A stretch of DNA of 64,000 bases, taken from NCBI GenBank assembly GCA_963578825.1, contig CAUZDW010000004.1, positions 95,948 through 159,947 on the forward strand, written 5' to 3'. Position numbers and translations under genes: made by a program. Source of the stretch: JAJDNS01 sp963578825 (lineage in GTDB: Bacteria > Acidobacteriota > Vicinamibacteria > Fen-336). Positions 15,920 to 24,507 of the stretch are shown here, piece after piece. How positions within the stretch are numbered: the first letter of the stretch is position 1; every line of letters starts with the position of its first letter. The notes below the pieces were generated by a model. It was given only the letters and a program-made list of their open reading frames with translations, was not told where the DNA came from and made no database searches.

Positions 15920-16453
15920 TCACTCCGGGCAGGCGCCGCCCTCGCTCAGAAGCTCCTCGATGCGACTCTCGAGCCGGCGCCCCTTGGCCTGGTCCGAGTG
16001 CACCTCTCCGATCTGCTGATCTCGGATCCTCCCGCAGCGGTCGATCAGGTAGACGGTGGGCCAGTAGTGGTTTCGGAGTTGTCGCCAGTAGACGAAGCCG
16101 GGATCCACCAGATGGGGAAAGTCCAGGCCGAGCTCGCGTGCGTGGGCCGCGACATCGTCCCTGCTGCGCTCGTAGTCGAACTCCGGCGCTGCAAGCCCCC
16201 GGGGGCCGTGCCGAGTCGTGATCTCCCTGACCCAGGGAGCGGTGCGCACACAGTTGACTCAACCAAACGTCCACACGAAGACGAGAACGACCTGGCCCCG
16301 AAGAGACTGCCAGCTCACGGGCTCACCCACCCAGCGTGACGGCTCGGCTGGAAGCGGCGGGGCATGGCGGGGCTCCCTGGCCGCGCACCCGAGAGGGGTG
16401 ATCAAGAGGGCGCTCGCGAGGGCCGCCACGCCCGCGGTTTGTCGGAGTCTCAT
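15920..16453 (-). CDS. TlpA/redoxin-like thioredoxin-fold lipoprotein with in-frame UGA at the first Cys of CxxC (candidate selenoprotein)
   Basis: ATG 16453 opens a lipoprotein-type signal (ALASALLITPLGC, Cys23). Then LRGQVVLVFVWTFG is followed by TGA at 16259-16261 and VNCVRTAPWVREI: the family motif is WTFGCxNC, so codon 65 UGA replaces the resolving/attacking Cys and Cys68 remains, giving U-x-x-C. The same frame stays open for 112 further codons with EFDYERSRDDVAAHARELGLDFPH and WPTVYLIDRCGRI, a normal redoxin tail, and ends at TGA 15920. A hairpin fits a bacterial SECIS. Compared with relatives the strand after RGL (usually VVGVH-like) is missing about five residues. Role would be periplasmic thiol/peroxide redox chemistry. 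Alternative: a pseudogene with one nonsense change. Confidence 0.72.
16223..16239 (-). promoter_or_regulatory. Putative bacterial SECIS hairpin after UGA of the redoxin gene
   Basis: In the transcript, 19 bases after the UGA, CUCCCU pairs perfectly with AGGGAG around the loop GGGUC. The loop begins 25 nt after UGA, starts with GG, and contains GGUC, the same tetranucleotide as in the loop of the Escherichia coli fdhF SECIS. Together with conservation of the reading frame on both sides, this is the best support for recoding in the window. Confidence 0.55.
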
Positions 16454-16555
16454 GACCCGAACAACGCCCGGGAGAATCCATCCATTCCATGGGCGTCGGA
16501 CGGCAGCGAGCCTCGTGCTACGATCCTTCGTTTCGGCCCCCGGCCCGAATCCTCC

Positions 16556-17785
16556 ATGACGACACCTGCCCCCAGTTCCGAAGCCCCCGCGTCGGCGCCG
16601 CCGGAGAGCGACGACCGGGTCTTGACCTCGCGCTTCTTCCTGATGTGCGGGTTCACGTTCACGGTGTTCCTGTCTCTTTTCCAGCTGCTGCCGACGGTTC
16701 CCTTCTTCATCCTGGACCTCGGAGGCGACACCACCGTCGCCGGCCTCTTCCTCGGCGTGCTGACCTTCGGGTCCGCCCTCACCGCCCCGATCACCGGGGC
16801 CCTCGCGGATCGAGTGGGGAAGCGCAGGATGCTCCTCGTGTGCAGCCTGGCGATCGCGGGCTTCTCCGTGGCCTACGGGCTCAGCCCCAACTACTGGATG
16901 CCGCTCATCCTCGTGGGCTTTCACGGGCTCTTCTGGTCGGGCCTGCTCTCGGCCTCGTCGGCCTACATGACCGATCTCCTCCCGGAAAAACGCCGGGCCG
17001 AGGGGATCGGCTACTGGGGCATGTCCACGATGACGGCCATCGCCGTTGCCCCCGGCCTCGGATTCTGGGTGTACCGCTTCGGGTGGGGCTGGCTCTGTGC
17101 CGAGGTGGCGCTGCTCAACCTCGTCATGTTCGCGATCGCCTGGCGCCTGAAGGAGATCACGACCTCCGCTCGCCGCACGAAGCACGCCTTCTTCAGCCGG
17201 CACATGGTGGAGTGGCCTGTCCTCTGGGTGGCGATGTCGCTCTTCCTCTGCTCCTTCGGCTACGGAGGCATCACCAGCTTTGTCGCCGTGCTGGCCGAGG
17301 AGAACGGCATTGCGCCGAAGAGCGTCTTCTTCACCGCCTTCGCCGTCGTCGTGCTGGGAACCCGCGTCTTCTCGGGACGGCTCGCGGATCGCGTCGGTCC
17401 GAAGCGTGTGTTCCTGCCGTGCCTGGCTCTCGTGACGGTCGGGCTCGCCCTCACGGCATTCGCCCAGACCCGCACGCAGCTCATCGTCGCCGGCGGCGTC
17501 TTTGGACTCGGTCTCGGGAACATGTACCCGGCCTTCGTCGCCCACGTCTTCAAGTACGTCAATCCCACGCGGCGCGGCGCTGCTTTCGGAGGGATCCTTG
17601 CCGCCTTCGACACCGGGATAGGAGCGGGCTCGATCGCCCTGGGCGGGCTCGCCGGGCACATCGGGCTGCGGGGCGCTTTCGGCATGGCGGCCGTGCTCTC
17701 GGCCTTCGCGATCCCCTACTTCCTGTGGGCGGAGAAGAGATTCCTGGTGGAGCCGGTGCCTCAGTCCGACCGACCGGCCGAGTAG
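16556..17785 (+). CDS. Major facilitator superfamily transporter
   Basis: A 409-residue polytopic membrane protein with twelve predicted hydrophobic segments. The loop between helices 2 and 3 has GALADRVGKRRML, the corresponding second-half loop has GRLADRVGPKRVF, and helix 5 region carries GLGNMYPAFV. ATG 16556 gives a hydrophilic N-terminus before helix 1; the upstream in-frame extension to 16364 is antisense to the redoxin gene. It is divergent from the redoxin, with 102 bases between starts. The general drug/metabolite MFS motifs do not identify the substrate. Confidence 0.85.
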   Translation: MTTPAPSSEAPASAPPESDDRVLTSRFFLMCGFTFTVFLSLFQLLPTVPFFILDLGGDTTVAGLFLGVLTFGSALTAPITGALADRVGKRRMLLVCSLAIAGFSVAYGLSPNYWMPLILVGFHGLFWSGLLSASSAYMTDLLPEKRRAEGIGYWGMSTMTAIAVAPGLGFWVYRFGWGWLCAEVALLNLVMFAIAWRLKEITTSARRTKHAFFSRHMVEWPVLWVAMSLFLCSFGYGGITSFVAVLAEENGIAPKSVFFTAFAVVVLGTRVFSGRLADRVGPKRVFLPCLALVTVGLALTAFAQTRTQLIVAGGVFGLGLGNMYPAFVAHVFKYVNPTRRGAAFGGILAAFDTGIGAGSIALGGLAGHIGLRGAFGMAAVLSAFAIPYFLWAEKRFLVEPVPQSDRPAE

Positions 17786-17920
17786 ACGCCACTGCCCACG
17801 AAGCGCCTCGTCGACTGCCCGAGCCCTCCACCGTTGTTCGCCCGGGCTGCCCCAGCGTCGAAGGAGCGGCTCCATATGGAGGCGATCAGAAGGTGGTTTC
17901 GAATGGCGCTCGGAGAGATC

Positions 17921-19384
17921 TCAAGGCACGCGCCGGCGATTGTCGAAACGGATCTGCTCGACTCTCGCTGGTGCCGCGGCGGCTTCGGCGATCCGCCGGC
18001 GCAGCCGTGCGGAGAGCCGCTCGACGGTGTCGGACCACTCGGGACGGTTCACGAGGTTGACCAGTTCGTGATCGTCCGTCTCATGATCGTAGAGCTCGGC
18101 TCCTTCGCTCGCCTCCCGACCCCACTCGGTATAGCGATAGCGCTCCGTGCGGATGCTGTAGCCACGCGAATACTGTGAAAAAGCTGAGCTCCTCGGCCTG
18201 GCGGTCGGGTCCTTCAGTGCCGGGACCAGGCTCACACCCGACAGGTACTTTGGAGGGTCGAGTCCACACAGCTCCGCGAGGGTCGGATAGAAGTCGACCA
18301 TCTCGGCGGGGGCGCCCGTCTTCCGACCAGCCGCCTTCACCCCGGGCCCGGCGATGATGAGCGGGACGCGGGTCGCGTTCTCGAAGAGGGTCGTCTTCTG
18401 CCAGTGCCCGTGCTCCCCCATGTGATAGCCGTGGTCGGACGTGAACACGACGACCGTGTTCTCCGCGAGTCCGGTCTCGTCCAGGGCGTCGAGGACCTGC
18501 CCCACCTGCGCATCCGCGAACGTGATCGACGCGTAGTAGGCCTGGATCGCCTTGCGTGCGAGGTCCCGAGGGAGGTCCACCTGCTCCTTCTTGCGGGTGA
18601 TGGACCGGCGAGCCGGGCTCGGCAGCGTGTCCAGATAGCCCCCGGGCACGGTGGGCACGACGATGTTCTCGGGGGCGTACATCTCGAAGTACTTTTTCGG
18701 AGCGACGTAGGGCGTGTGAGGCCGGAAGAGCCCGACGGCGAGGAAGAAAGGTCTCTTCTCCCGGGCGTACTGCCGCAGCAGCCGCACGGCATGGTTGGCG
18801 GCGATGCCGTCGGTCTGCTCGGCGTCGGTTCCGCCCGCGGCCAGCCAGCTCAGTGTGCCACCGAAGCTGCCGGGACGCAGGCTGAAGAGCAGATCTTCGT
18901 CGTCCCTGTCCCGGCCCCGGGGATTGATCGTGTAGTCCCACGAGTACGGATCGTCGTGTCCGCTCGTGCCGATGTGCTTCGGTACGTTGTAGTGATAGAT
19001 CTTGCCGATTCGCGTGGCGAAGTACCCCGCGTCGCGGAACATCTGAGACATCGTCCGCACGTTCGGAACGCGCTCGCGAATGTAGACGGCGTTGCGATGA
19101 ACCAGGGTCTGATCGGGATAGAGACCAGTCATGAACGACGCCCGACTCGGACCGCACAAGGGGTACTGGCAATACGCCCTCTCGAACTGGACTCCGCGCT
19201 GCGCGAGCTGATCGATGTTCGGCGACTTCACGAGAGGATGTCCGTACGAGCCGAGGTCACAGTTCAGATCGTCAGAGATGAGAAAGAGCACGTTCGGCCT
19301 GGCCCTGGGGGTGTCATCACCTCGGACCACACAGCTGGGCAGGGTCGCCGCCAGCATCAGCGTCGCAGCGCTTCGCAGCATCAT
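17921..19384 (-). CDS. Arylsulfatase-type sulfatase (type I, Cys-formylglycine)
   Basis: A 487-residue secreted sulfatase. Its signal/lipoprotein segment is LRSAATLMLAATLPSC; metal ligands are in NVLFLISDDLN; the active-site sequence CGPSRASFMTG carries the Cys that is converted to formylglycine; GKIYHYN, VVVFTSDHGYHMGEHGHWQK and AGPG follow in family order. The family desulfates sugars and other sulfate esters; iduronate-2-sulfatase-like members share the YCQYPLCGPSR context. An AAGGAGG element eight bases before ATG 19384 supports this start, but the frame is open to ATG 19642. Neighbours are a ROK sugar kinase and a sugar-catabolism operon, so a sulfated sugar is a reasonable substrate. 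Confidence 0.88.
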   Translation of the reverse strand: MMLRSAATLMLAATLPSCVVRGDDTPRARPNVLFLISDDLNCDLGSYGHPLVKSPNIDQLAQRGVQFERAYCQYPLCGPSRASFMTGLYPDQTLVHRNAVYIRERVPNVRTMSQMFRDAGYFATRIGKIYHYNVPKHIGTSGHDDPYSWDYTINPRGRDRDDEDLLFSLRPGSFGGTLSWLAAGGTDAEQTDGIAANHAVRLLRQYAREKRPFFLAVGLFRPHTPYVAPKKYFEMYAPENIVVPTVPGGYLDTLPSPARRSITRKKEQVDLPRDLARKAIQAYYASITFADAQVGQVLDALDETGLAENTVVVFTSDHGYHMGEHGHWQKTTLFENATRVPLIIAGPGVKAAGRKTGAPAEMVDFYPTLAELCGLDPPKYLSGVSLVPALKDPTARPRSSAFSQYSRGYSIRTERYRYTEWGREASEGAELYDHETDDHELVNLVNRPEWSDTVERLSARLRRRIAEAAAAPARVEQIRFDNRRRVP

Positions 19385-19642
19385 GGAACGGCCCTCCTTG
19401 CCGTGGGGAGCCCCCGTCAGCGACAAGAGCTCGCTGCAGTAGTCCAGGTACCGCGAGAGGGCGAAAGCCCGGCGACGCTTCACGCGGGTCTCGAGGGTGA
19501 CGAGGAAGAAGATGGCGGCGCCGATCAGGCCACCGAGGATCAATCCCACGAGCGCGACCACGCCAATGCGGAGCAGGTAGATGGTCGCGGTGATCTTGCC
19601 GGCGTCGAGGCTGCGAAAGTTCTTGAGCGGGGCCTCACTCAT
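19385..19642 (-). CDS. Small membrane ORF coupled to the ROK gene and open into the sulfatase
   Basis: ATG 19642 overlaps the stop of the ROK kinase (ATGA). The 86 codons up to 19385 encode a hydrophilic start (SEAPLKNFRSLDAGKI), two adjacent hydrophobic stretches (TATIYLLRIGVVALVGLIL and LIGAAIFFLVT) and a basic tail. There is no stop before the sulfatase start, so the segment is either an N-terminal membrane anchor of a 573-residue sulfatase, or a separate small membrane protein whose stop has been lost. A membrane anchor placed before a second export signal would be unusual. I do not recognise the sequence. Confidence 0.4.
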
Positions 19643-20556
19643 CGGGCCCCTCCCGTCTCGTCGGGCCCCCAGAGCCAGGCCGCCCCGCGCACCCCGCTCG
19701 AGTCGCCGTGCACGGGTGGACGGAGCGCGGTGTCGACGCGGTCCGAAAACGCCCACTCCTGCCACAGCCTGGGGACCGTCTCGTAGAGCCTCGAGATCCG
19801 TGACATTCCTCCACCCAGGACCACGACGTCGGGGTCGAGGATGTTGAGCACGACCGCCAGGGCACGGGCCATGCGATCCTCGTAACGCCCAAGAGCCGCG
19901 TCGGCCTTCGCCTCGCCCCCCTCCGCCCGGGTCACGATCTCCGGGCCGTCGACCTCGTCTCCGGTCTCCTCGCAATAGTCCCGTGCCAGCCCCGGGCCGG
20001 AGAGAAAGGTCTCGACGCAACCCGTCTTGCCGCAGTAGCACGACGGCCCCGGCCATTCTCCATCTCGCGGCCACGGGAGGGGGTTGTGACCCCACTCCCC
20101 GCCGATGGCGTTGTGTCCGGAGAGGGCCCGGCGGTCCACGACGACGCCACCCCCGGTACCCGTACCCACGATGACGCCGAAGACGATGTGCGCGCCGGCC
20201 GCGGCGCCGTCCACTGCCTCGGAGAGGGCGAAACAGTTCGCGTCGTTGGCGAAGCGCACCGGCCGTCCGAGCAGAGTCGACAGATCCCGGTCGAAGGCGC
20301 GGTCGATCATCCAGGTCGAGTTGGCATTCTTGACCAGGCCGGTGGCGGGAGAGAGAGAGCCCGGCATGCCGATCCCCACCGAGCCTCGCTCGCCCGTCTC
20401 TGTCTCGATGGCGTCGACGAGGCTGGCGATCCCCTGGAGCGTGGCGTCGTAGTCGTCACGTGGGGTGGGCACGCGCTGGCGGGCGAGGACCTTGCCGTCA
20501 TCGTCCAGGCCGATCGCCTCGATCTTCGTGCCGCCCAGGTCCACGCCGATGCGCAT
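19639..20556 (-). CDS. ROK family sugar kinase (fructokinase/glucokinase-like)
   Basis: A 305-residue cytoplasmic kinase. It has the phosphate motif GVDLGGTKIEAIG, the second ATP region VGTGTGGGVVV, the substrate-binding GGEWGHNPL segment and the zinc-binding CYCGKTGCVETFLSGPG that defines ROK kinases. The PLPWPRDGEWPGP insert is typical of the Mak-type fructokinase group. It phosphorylates a hexose using ATP. It is the first gene of a leftward pair or trio with the sulfatase and diverges from the DUF1080 gene across 105 bases, so sugar released by the exported enzymes may be activated here. Confidence 0.88.
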   Translation of the reverse strand: MRIGVDLGGTKIEAIGLDDDGKVLARQRVPTPRDDYDATLQGIASLVDAIETETGERGSVGIGMPGSLSPATGLVKNANSTWMIDRAFDRDLSTLLGRPVRFANDANCFALSEAVDGAAAGAHIVFGVIVGTGTGGGVVVDRRALSGHNAIGGEWGHNPLPWPRDGEWPGPSCYCGKTGCVETFLSGPGLARDYCEETGDEVDGPEIVTRAEGGEAKADAALGRYEDRMARALAVVLNILDPDVVVLGGGMSRISRLYETVPRLWQEWAFSDRVDTALRPPVHGDSSGVRGAAWLWGPDETGGAR

Positions 20557-20661
20557 GCAGGGGATCGTCTCCGCTCCTCAGGACCCGTGCAAGACTGCGT
20601 CACTCCGTGCCGTGCGGGTGGCGCTCTGGTAGGATCCACCGAGTCCAACGAGGTGCAAACG
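20557..20661. promoter_or_regulatory. Divergent promoter region between ROK kinase and DUF1080 genes
   Basis: This 105-base gap separates the starts of two oppositely directed gene sets that both look carbohydrate-related. I see no convincing operator palindrome or consensus -10/-35 pair; its role as shared regulatory region is inferred from layout only. Confidence 0.35.
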
Positions 20662-21291
20662 ATGATAACTTCTTTTTTCCGTACGTTCTGTCTCCCATCG
20701 CTTCTCTTGATCGGGTTGGTGGCGGTCGATGCTCGAGCTGCCGGAGAGGACTGGATCTCGCTGTTCGATGGAAAGACCATGGACGGGTGGGAGAAGGTCG
20801 GCAACTCGGAAAGCGTGTGGGAGGTCGAGGACGGCGCACTGTGTGGCTCGGGGGCCGCGTCGATGCTGGTCTCCACGAAAGGACCCTACAAGAACTTTCG
20901 CTATCGGGCCGAGGTCAAGATCAACGACGGTGGGAACTCCGGTCTGTACTTCCGTACGACTCGCAAGCCGGGATTCGCCGACGGCTACGAAGCTCAGATC
21001 GATAGCACGCACCGCGATCCGATCCGGACCGGATCTCTCTATGGAATGTGCCACGTCTACGAGAGACTCGTCGAGCCGGGCACCTGGTTCGAATACGAGA
21101 TCGAAGTGCGCGATGACGTTTGGCGCCGCCGGAAGGTCACGCGGATCAAGGTCACCGTCGACGGTAACGAGCTCTATGAGTATCTCGACTTTGCTCTGAC
21201 GTTCGAGAAAGGGCACTTTGCCTACCAACAGCACGACCCCGGGAGCAAGGTCTGCATTCGAAGAGTCGAAGTCCTGCCGTTGGACGAGTGA
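20662..21291 (+). CDS. DUF1080 (3-keto-disaccharide hydrolase-like) secreted protein
   Basis: A 209-residue exported protein with signal peptide ITSFFRTFCLPSLLLIGLVA. The domain has ISLFDGKTMDGW at the start, then NDGGNSGLYFRTTRK, DGYEAQIDS and GTWFEYEIEVRDD, the classic DUF1080 concanavalin-like fold. Some members cleave 3-keto-glycosides after a dehydrogenase has oxidised the sugar. The later genes of this cluster (zinc dehydrogenase, isomerase) fit such a route. ATG 20662 is chosen because the signal peptide begins there. Confidence 0.85.
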   Translation: MITSFFRTFCLPSLLLIGLVAVDARAAGEDWISLFDGKTMDGWEKVGNSESVWEVEDGALCGSGAASMLVSTKGPYKNFRYRAEVKINDGGNSGLYFRTTRKPGFADGYEAQIDSTHRDPIRTGSLYGMCHVYERLVEPGTWFEYEIEVRDDVWRRRKVTRIKVTVDGNELYEYLDFALTFEKGHFAYQQHDPGSKVCIRRVEVLPLDE

Positions 21292-21315
21292 GTGACTTGA
21301 TTCGCCTGGCTTCAC

Positions 21316-22683
21316 ATGGAGACGAGAGGGGGCCTTCTCACGATGGTCGGATTCACCCGAGCCCACATCCGGGGTTTCGCGGTTCTCTTCCTGGCGACAG
21401 CCGGCTCGCAGGCGCTGTCCGAGGAGCACGTCCACCACGTCCAGGGATCCTACGAGACCGCTGCTCACGACGCGACACCCTCGCCCATTCCCGATCGGAT
21501 CGTTCTGACGTGGCAGACCGACCCCGCCACGTCTCAAGCCGTCACCTGGCGAACCGACACGACCGTGGCCCACGGGATCGTCGAGATCGCTCCGGCCGAC
21601 GCCTCTCCCCGATTCATGCTCGACGCCGAGGCTCTTGCCGCCGAGACCGAGCGCGTTGAAACCGACAGTGGGCCGGCCCACTTCCACTCCGCTAACGCAC
21701 AGGGGCTCAGGCCGGGGGCTCGATACGCCTATCGTGTCGGGTTCGGGGAGTTGTGGAGCGAGTGGTTTCATTTCCGCACCGCGAGCGACAGGCCCGAACC
21801 CTTCTCCTTCATCTATTTCGGCGACGCCCAGAACAACCTCCTCTCCCTCTGGTCCCGCACCATCCGCTCGGCCTACTCGGATGCGCCCGGGGCCGCCTTC
21901 ATGATCCACGCGGGCGACCTGACCAACCGCGCCAACCGGGACACGGAGTGGGGCGAGTGGTTCGAGGCGGGCGACTGGATTCAAGCGATGGTGCCCAGCA
22001 TCCCCACACCCGGAAACCACGAGTACCCGAAGGACGAGAATGGGCAGAGGCGCCTGTCGAGTCTCTGGAGACCCCATTTCAGCCTGGCGGCCGGGGACAT
22101 CGAGGGCCTGGAAGAGACGGTCTACTTCGTGGACTACCAGGGCGTACGGATCATCTCCCTGAACTCCAACGAGAGACTGGGCGAGCAGGCCGAGTGGCTC
22201 GACCGCACCCTGGGGTCCAGTCCTCATCGATGGAGCGTCGTCACCTTTCACCATCCCGTCTTCTCCACCGCCAAGGGCCGCGACAACGACACCCTTCGTG
22301 GCCTGTGGAAGCCCATCTTCGACCGCCATGGCGTCGATCTCGTCCTCACGGGCCACGATCACACCTACGGTCGTGGCCGCAACCTGCCCGTGGGGATGAC
22401 CGAGGTGGAGGCCGGCACGGGGACCGTCTACGTGGTCTCGGTCAGCGGGCCCAAGATGTACGTCCTGGACGACGAGCCCTGGTGGGACAGGGCTGCGGAG
22501 AATACGCAGCTCTACCAGATCATCTCGATCGACGGCGGCACGCTTCGATACGAAGCGCGAACGGCCGTCGGCGAGCTCTACGACGCCTTCGAGCTCGCCA
22601 AGCGCGACGGGCTCCCCAACCGATTGATCGACAGGCCGCCCCGCGAGCGACGGCATGACAACACCATCGGAGGCAGGGAGTAA
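21316..22683 (+). CDS. Purple acid phosphatase-like metallophosphoesterase with N-terminal fibronectin-type domain
   Basis: A 455-residue secreted enzyme. After a signal segment (AVLFLATAGSQALS) a beta domain (IVLTWQTDPATSQAVTWRTD) precedes the phosphoesterase core with FGDAQNN, HAGDLTN, GNHEY, FHHPVFS and GHDHTYGRG, the full set of metal ligands. The architecture is that of purple acid phosphatases. The start is uncertain: ATG 21316 or ATG 21343, the latter closer to the signal and preceded by a G-rich stretch. It lies 24 bases after DUF1080 and probably shares its transcript. Confidence 0.87.
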   Translation: METRGGLLTMVGFTRAHIRGFAVLFLATAGSQALSEEHVHHVQGSYETAAHDATPSPIPDRIVLTWQTDPATSQAVTWRTDTTVAHGIVEIAPADASPRFMLDAEALAAETERVETDSGPAHFHSANAQGLRPGARYAYRVGFGELWSEWFHFRTASDRPEPFSFIYFGDAQNNLLSLWSRTIRSAYSDAPGAAFMIHAGDLTNRANRDTEWGEWFEAGDWIQAMVPSIPTPGNHEYPKDENGQRRLSSLWRPHFSLAAGDIEGLEETVYFVDYQGVRIISLNSNERLGEQAEWLDRTLGSSPHRWSVVTFHHPVFSTAKGRDNDTLRGLWKPIFDRHGVDLVLTGHDHTYGRGRNLPVGMTEVEAGTGTVYVVSVSGPKMYVLDDEPWWDRAAENTQLYQIISIDGGTLRYEARTAVGELYDAFELAKRDGLPNRLIDRPPRERRHDNTIGGRE

Positions 22684-22774
22684 GGCCTGTCGACCAGGCG
22701 GTTGATATACCATCTGGGACGTCGTCCCGGGCGCTTGGCTCGAGGACACAGCCGATCTCCCACGGAGGCCTGAA

Positions 22775-23815
22775 TTGGGCGAGCCTGCCGTAGTCAACTA
22801 TGGCCCGGACCCCGGTGCGGTCGAGCTGCGAGATGTCGCTGTCCCCTCACACGAGGAAGAAGAGGTCCTTCTGGACGTGGGGGCGGTGAGCGTGTGCGGG
22901 AGCGACGTCCACCAGTGGCAGGCGCTCCACAGCTGGCCGGTGCGCCACCCCGTGGTGCTGGGCCACGAGTTCTGCGGGACCGTTCGGGAGGTGGGCCGGC
23001 GAGTGAAGGGCTTCTCTCCCGGAGACCGGGTGGCCTGCGAGACCCACGCGATCGTCGACCCCGACGGCCCCCTGGCCCGGGCCGGTCTCTACCAGCTCGA
23101 CCCCGGTCGACGAGGGTACGGCGCCACCGTCGACGGCGCGATGCGCCCGACGATGCCGGTTCCGGCTCGCATCCTCCACCACCTGCCCGACCACCTCTCA
23201 ACCGAGCACGCCGCGCTGACCGAGCCCTGCTGCGTTGCCTACAGCGCGGTGGCCGTCAACAGCGACGTCAAGCCCGGGGACCGTATCGTCGTCCTGGGGC
23301 CCGGGCCGATCGGGATCCTGTGCGCGGCCCTGGCCCGCCTTCGGGGGGCCGAGGTGGCGCTGGCCGGCCTCGAGGAGGATGCGCGCCGCCTCGAGGTGGC
23401 CTCCGCGTACGGCTGCCAGCGTTTCACCAGTGGGAGCGAGCCGCTGCACGCCTGGGCGCGCGAGCGGGACGGGGCCGGGGTCGACGGGGTGGTCGACGCC
23501 TCGGGTCATTCGGCGGCGCTGGCTGACGCGATGGAGCTCGTTCGACCCGCCGGCTTCATCACCAAGGTGGGCTGGGGCTCCCAGCCCCTGGGCTTCTCCC
23601 TCGACCCCATCGTCCAGAAGGCGGTTCGCTTGCAGGGAAGCTTCAGCCACAACTGGCCGGTCTGGGAGCGGGTGATCGCGCTCCTCGGCTCGGGCGCCCT
23701 CGACGTGGCTCCGCTCATCGGAGGCGTCTGGCCGCTTCGGCAGTGGCACGAGGCCTTCGAGCAGATGGAGAGCGGCGCCATCGTGAAGGCCGTGCTGACC
23801 GCAGAGGAGAAATGA
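22775..23815 (+). CDS. Zinc-dependent medium-chain alcohol/polyol dehydrogenase
   Basis: A 346-residue NAD(P)-dependent dehydrogenase. Catalytic zinc ligands are in VSVCGSDVHQW and GHEFCGTV, and the nucleotide fold has VLGPGPIGILCAALAR. The structural zinc lobe found in many relatives is replaced by a segment without the four Cys (ETHAIVDPDG). It resembles sorbitol/threonine dehydrogenase and 'hexitol' dehydrogenases. TTG 22775 is the likely start. Its stop overlaps the start of the next gene (ATGA), so it is the first gene of a tight catabolic operon running to 27697. Confidence 0.82.
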   Translation: MGEPAVVNYGPDPGAVELRDVAVPSHEEEEVLLDVGAVSVCGSDVHQWQALHSWPVRHPVVLGHEFCGTVREVGRRVKGFSPGDRVACETHAIVDPDGPLARAGLYQLDPGRRGYGATVDGAMRPTMPVPARILHHLPDHLSTEHAALTEPCCVAYSAVAVNSDVKPGDRIVVLGPGPIGILCAALARLRGAEVALAGLEEDARRLEVASAYGCQRFTSGSEPLHAWARERDGAGVDGVVDASGHSAALADAMELVRPAGFITKVGWGSQPLGFSLDPIVQKAVRLQGSFSHNWPVWERVIALLGSGALDVAPLIGGVWPLRQWHEAFEQMESGAIVKAVLTAEEK

Positions 23816-24507
23816 GAACCGTGTCCGACAGCGTCACCACCCAGGTCTCCCTCGACCTCACCACGATCGCCGAAGCCCTGCAGACGGCCCGCGGCGCACG
23901 CCGGGCGGGCATCGACTGGCTGGAGGCGGGAACGCCTCTCATCCTCGGCGAGGGCCTCCACGCCGTGCGGGCGCTCCGGAAGGAGTTTGCCCACGTCCCC
24001 ATCGTGGCCGACCTCAAGACCATGGACGGTGCGGGACTGGAGGCCGAGATGATGCTCGGAGCCGGCGCGACCCACGTCGTCATCATGAGCCGGGCCCACT
24101 GGGCGTCGGTGAAGGAGATGGTGAAGGTGGCCCATGGGATGGGTGGCGCGGTGATGGCGGACGTCCTGGGCGCCGAGGACAAGGCCGGTGACGCGAAGGC
24201 CATGCAGGACCTGGGTGTGGACTGGATCATCGTGCACACCGGCTTCGACGAGCGGCGATACGTCTCCGGGGTCTCGCCCCTCGACGACATCGATGCCGTG
24301 GTCGCCGCGGTCGATCTTCCGGTACAGGCGGTCGGGGGATTGTCGATCGACCAGGCGCTCGAGACCGTCCGCCGCGGGGCCCGTTCGGTCGTGATCGGGG
24401 CCCCCCTCGCCATCCAGGCCGATCGCTTCGCCACCGGGGACGAGTTCGAAGAGATCCTGCGCGACGTCGTGACACGAGTCCACGCGCTCGAGGAGTCCAC
24501 GTCATGA
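23812..24507 (+). CDS. Hexulose-6-phosphate synthase / 3-keto-gulonate-6-phosphate decarboxylase family protein
   Basis: A 231-residue TIM-barrel enzyme of the orotidine-5'-phosphate decarboxylase suprafamily. It carries WLEAGTPLILGEG, the metal-site PIVADLKTMDG, GADWIIVHTGFDER-like GVDWIIVHTGFDE, and the phosphate-binding AVGGLSIDQA and VVIGAPL. In the family the enzyme either condenses formaldehyde with ribulose 5-phosphate or decarboxylates a keto-gulonate phosphate. Location between a polyol dehydrogenase and an SDR with an isomerase favours a sugar-acid route over formaldehyde fixation; no phosphohexulose isomerase gene is next to it. Overlaps both neighbours by four bases. Confidence 0.85.
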   Translation: MRTVSDSVTTQVSLDLTTIAEALQTARGARRAGIDWLEAGTPLILGEGLHAVRALRKEFAHVPIVADLKTMDGAGLEAEMMLGAGATHVVIMSRAHWASVKEMVKVAHGMGGAVMADVLGAEDKAGDAKAMQDLGVDWIIVHTGFDERRYVSGVSPLDDIDAVVAAVDLPVQAVGGLSIDQALETVRRGARSVVIGAPLAIQADRFATGDEFEEILRDVVTRVHALEESTS

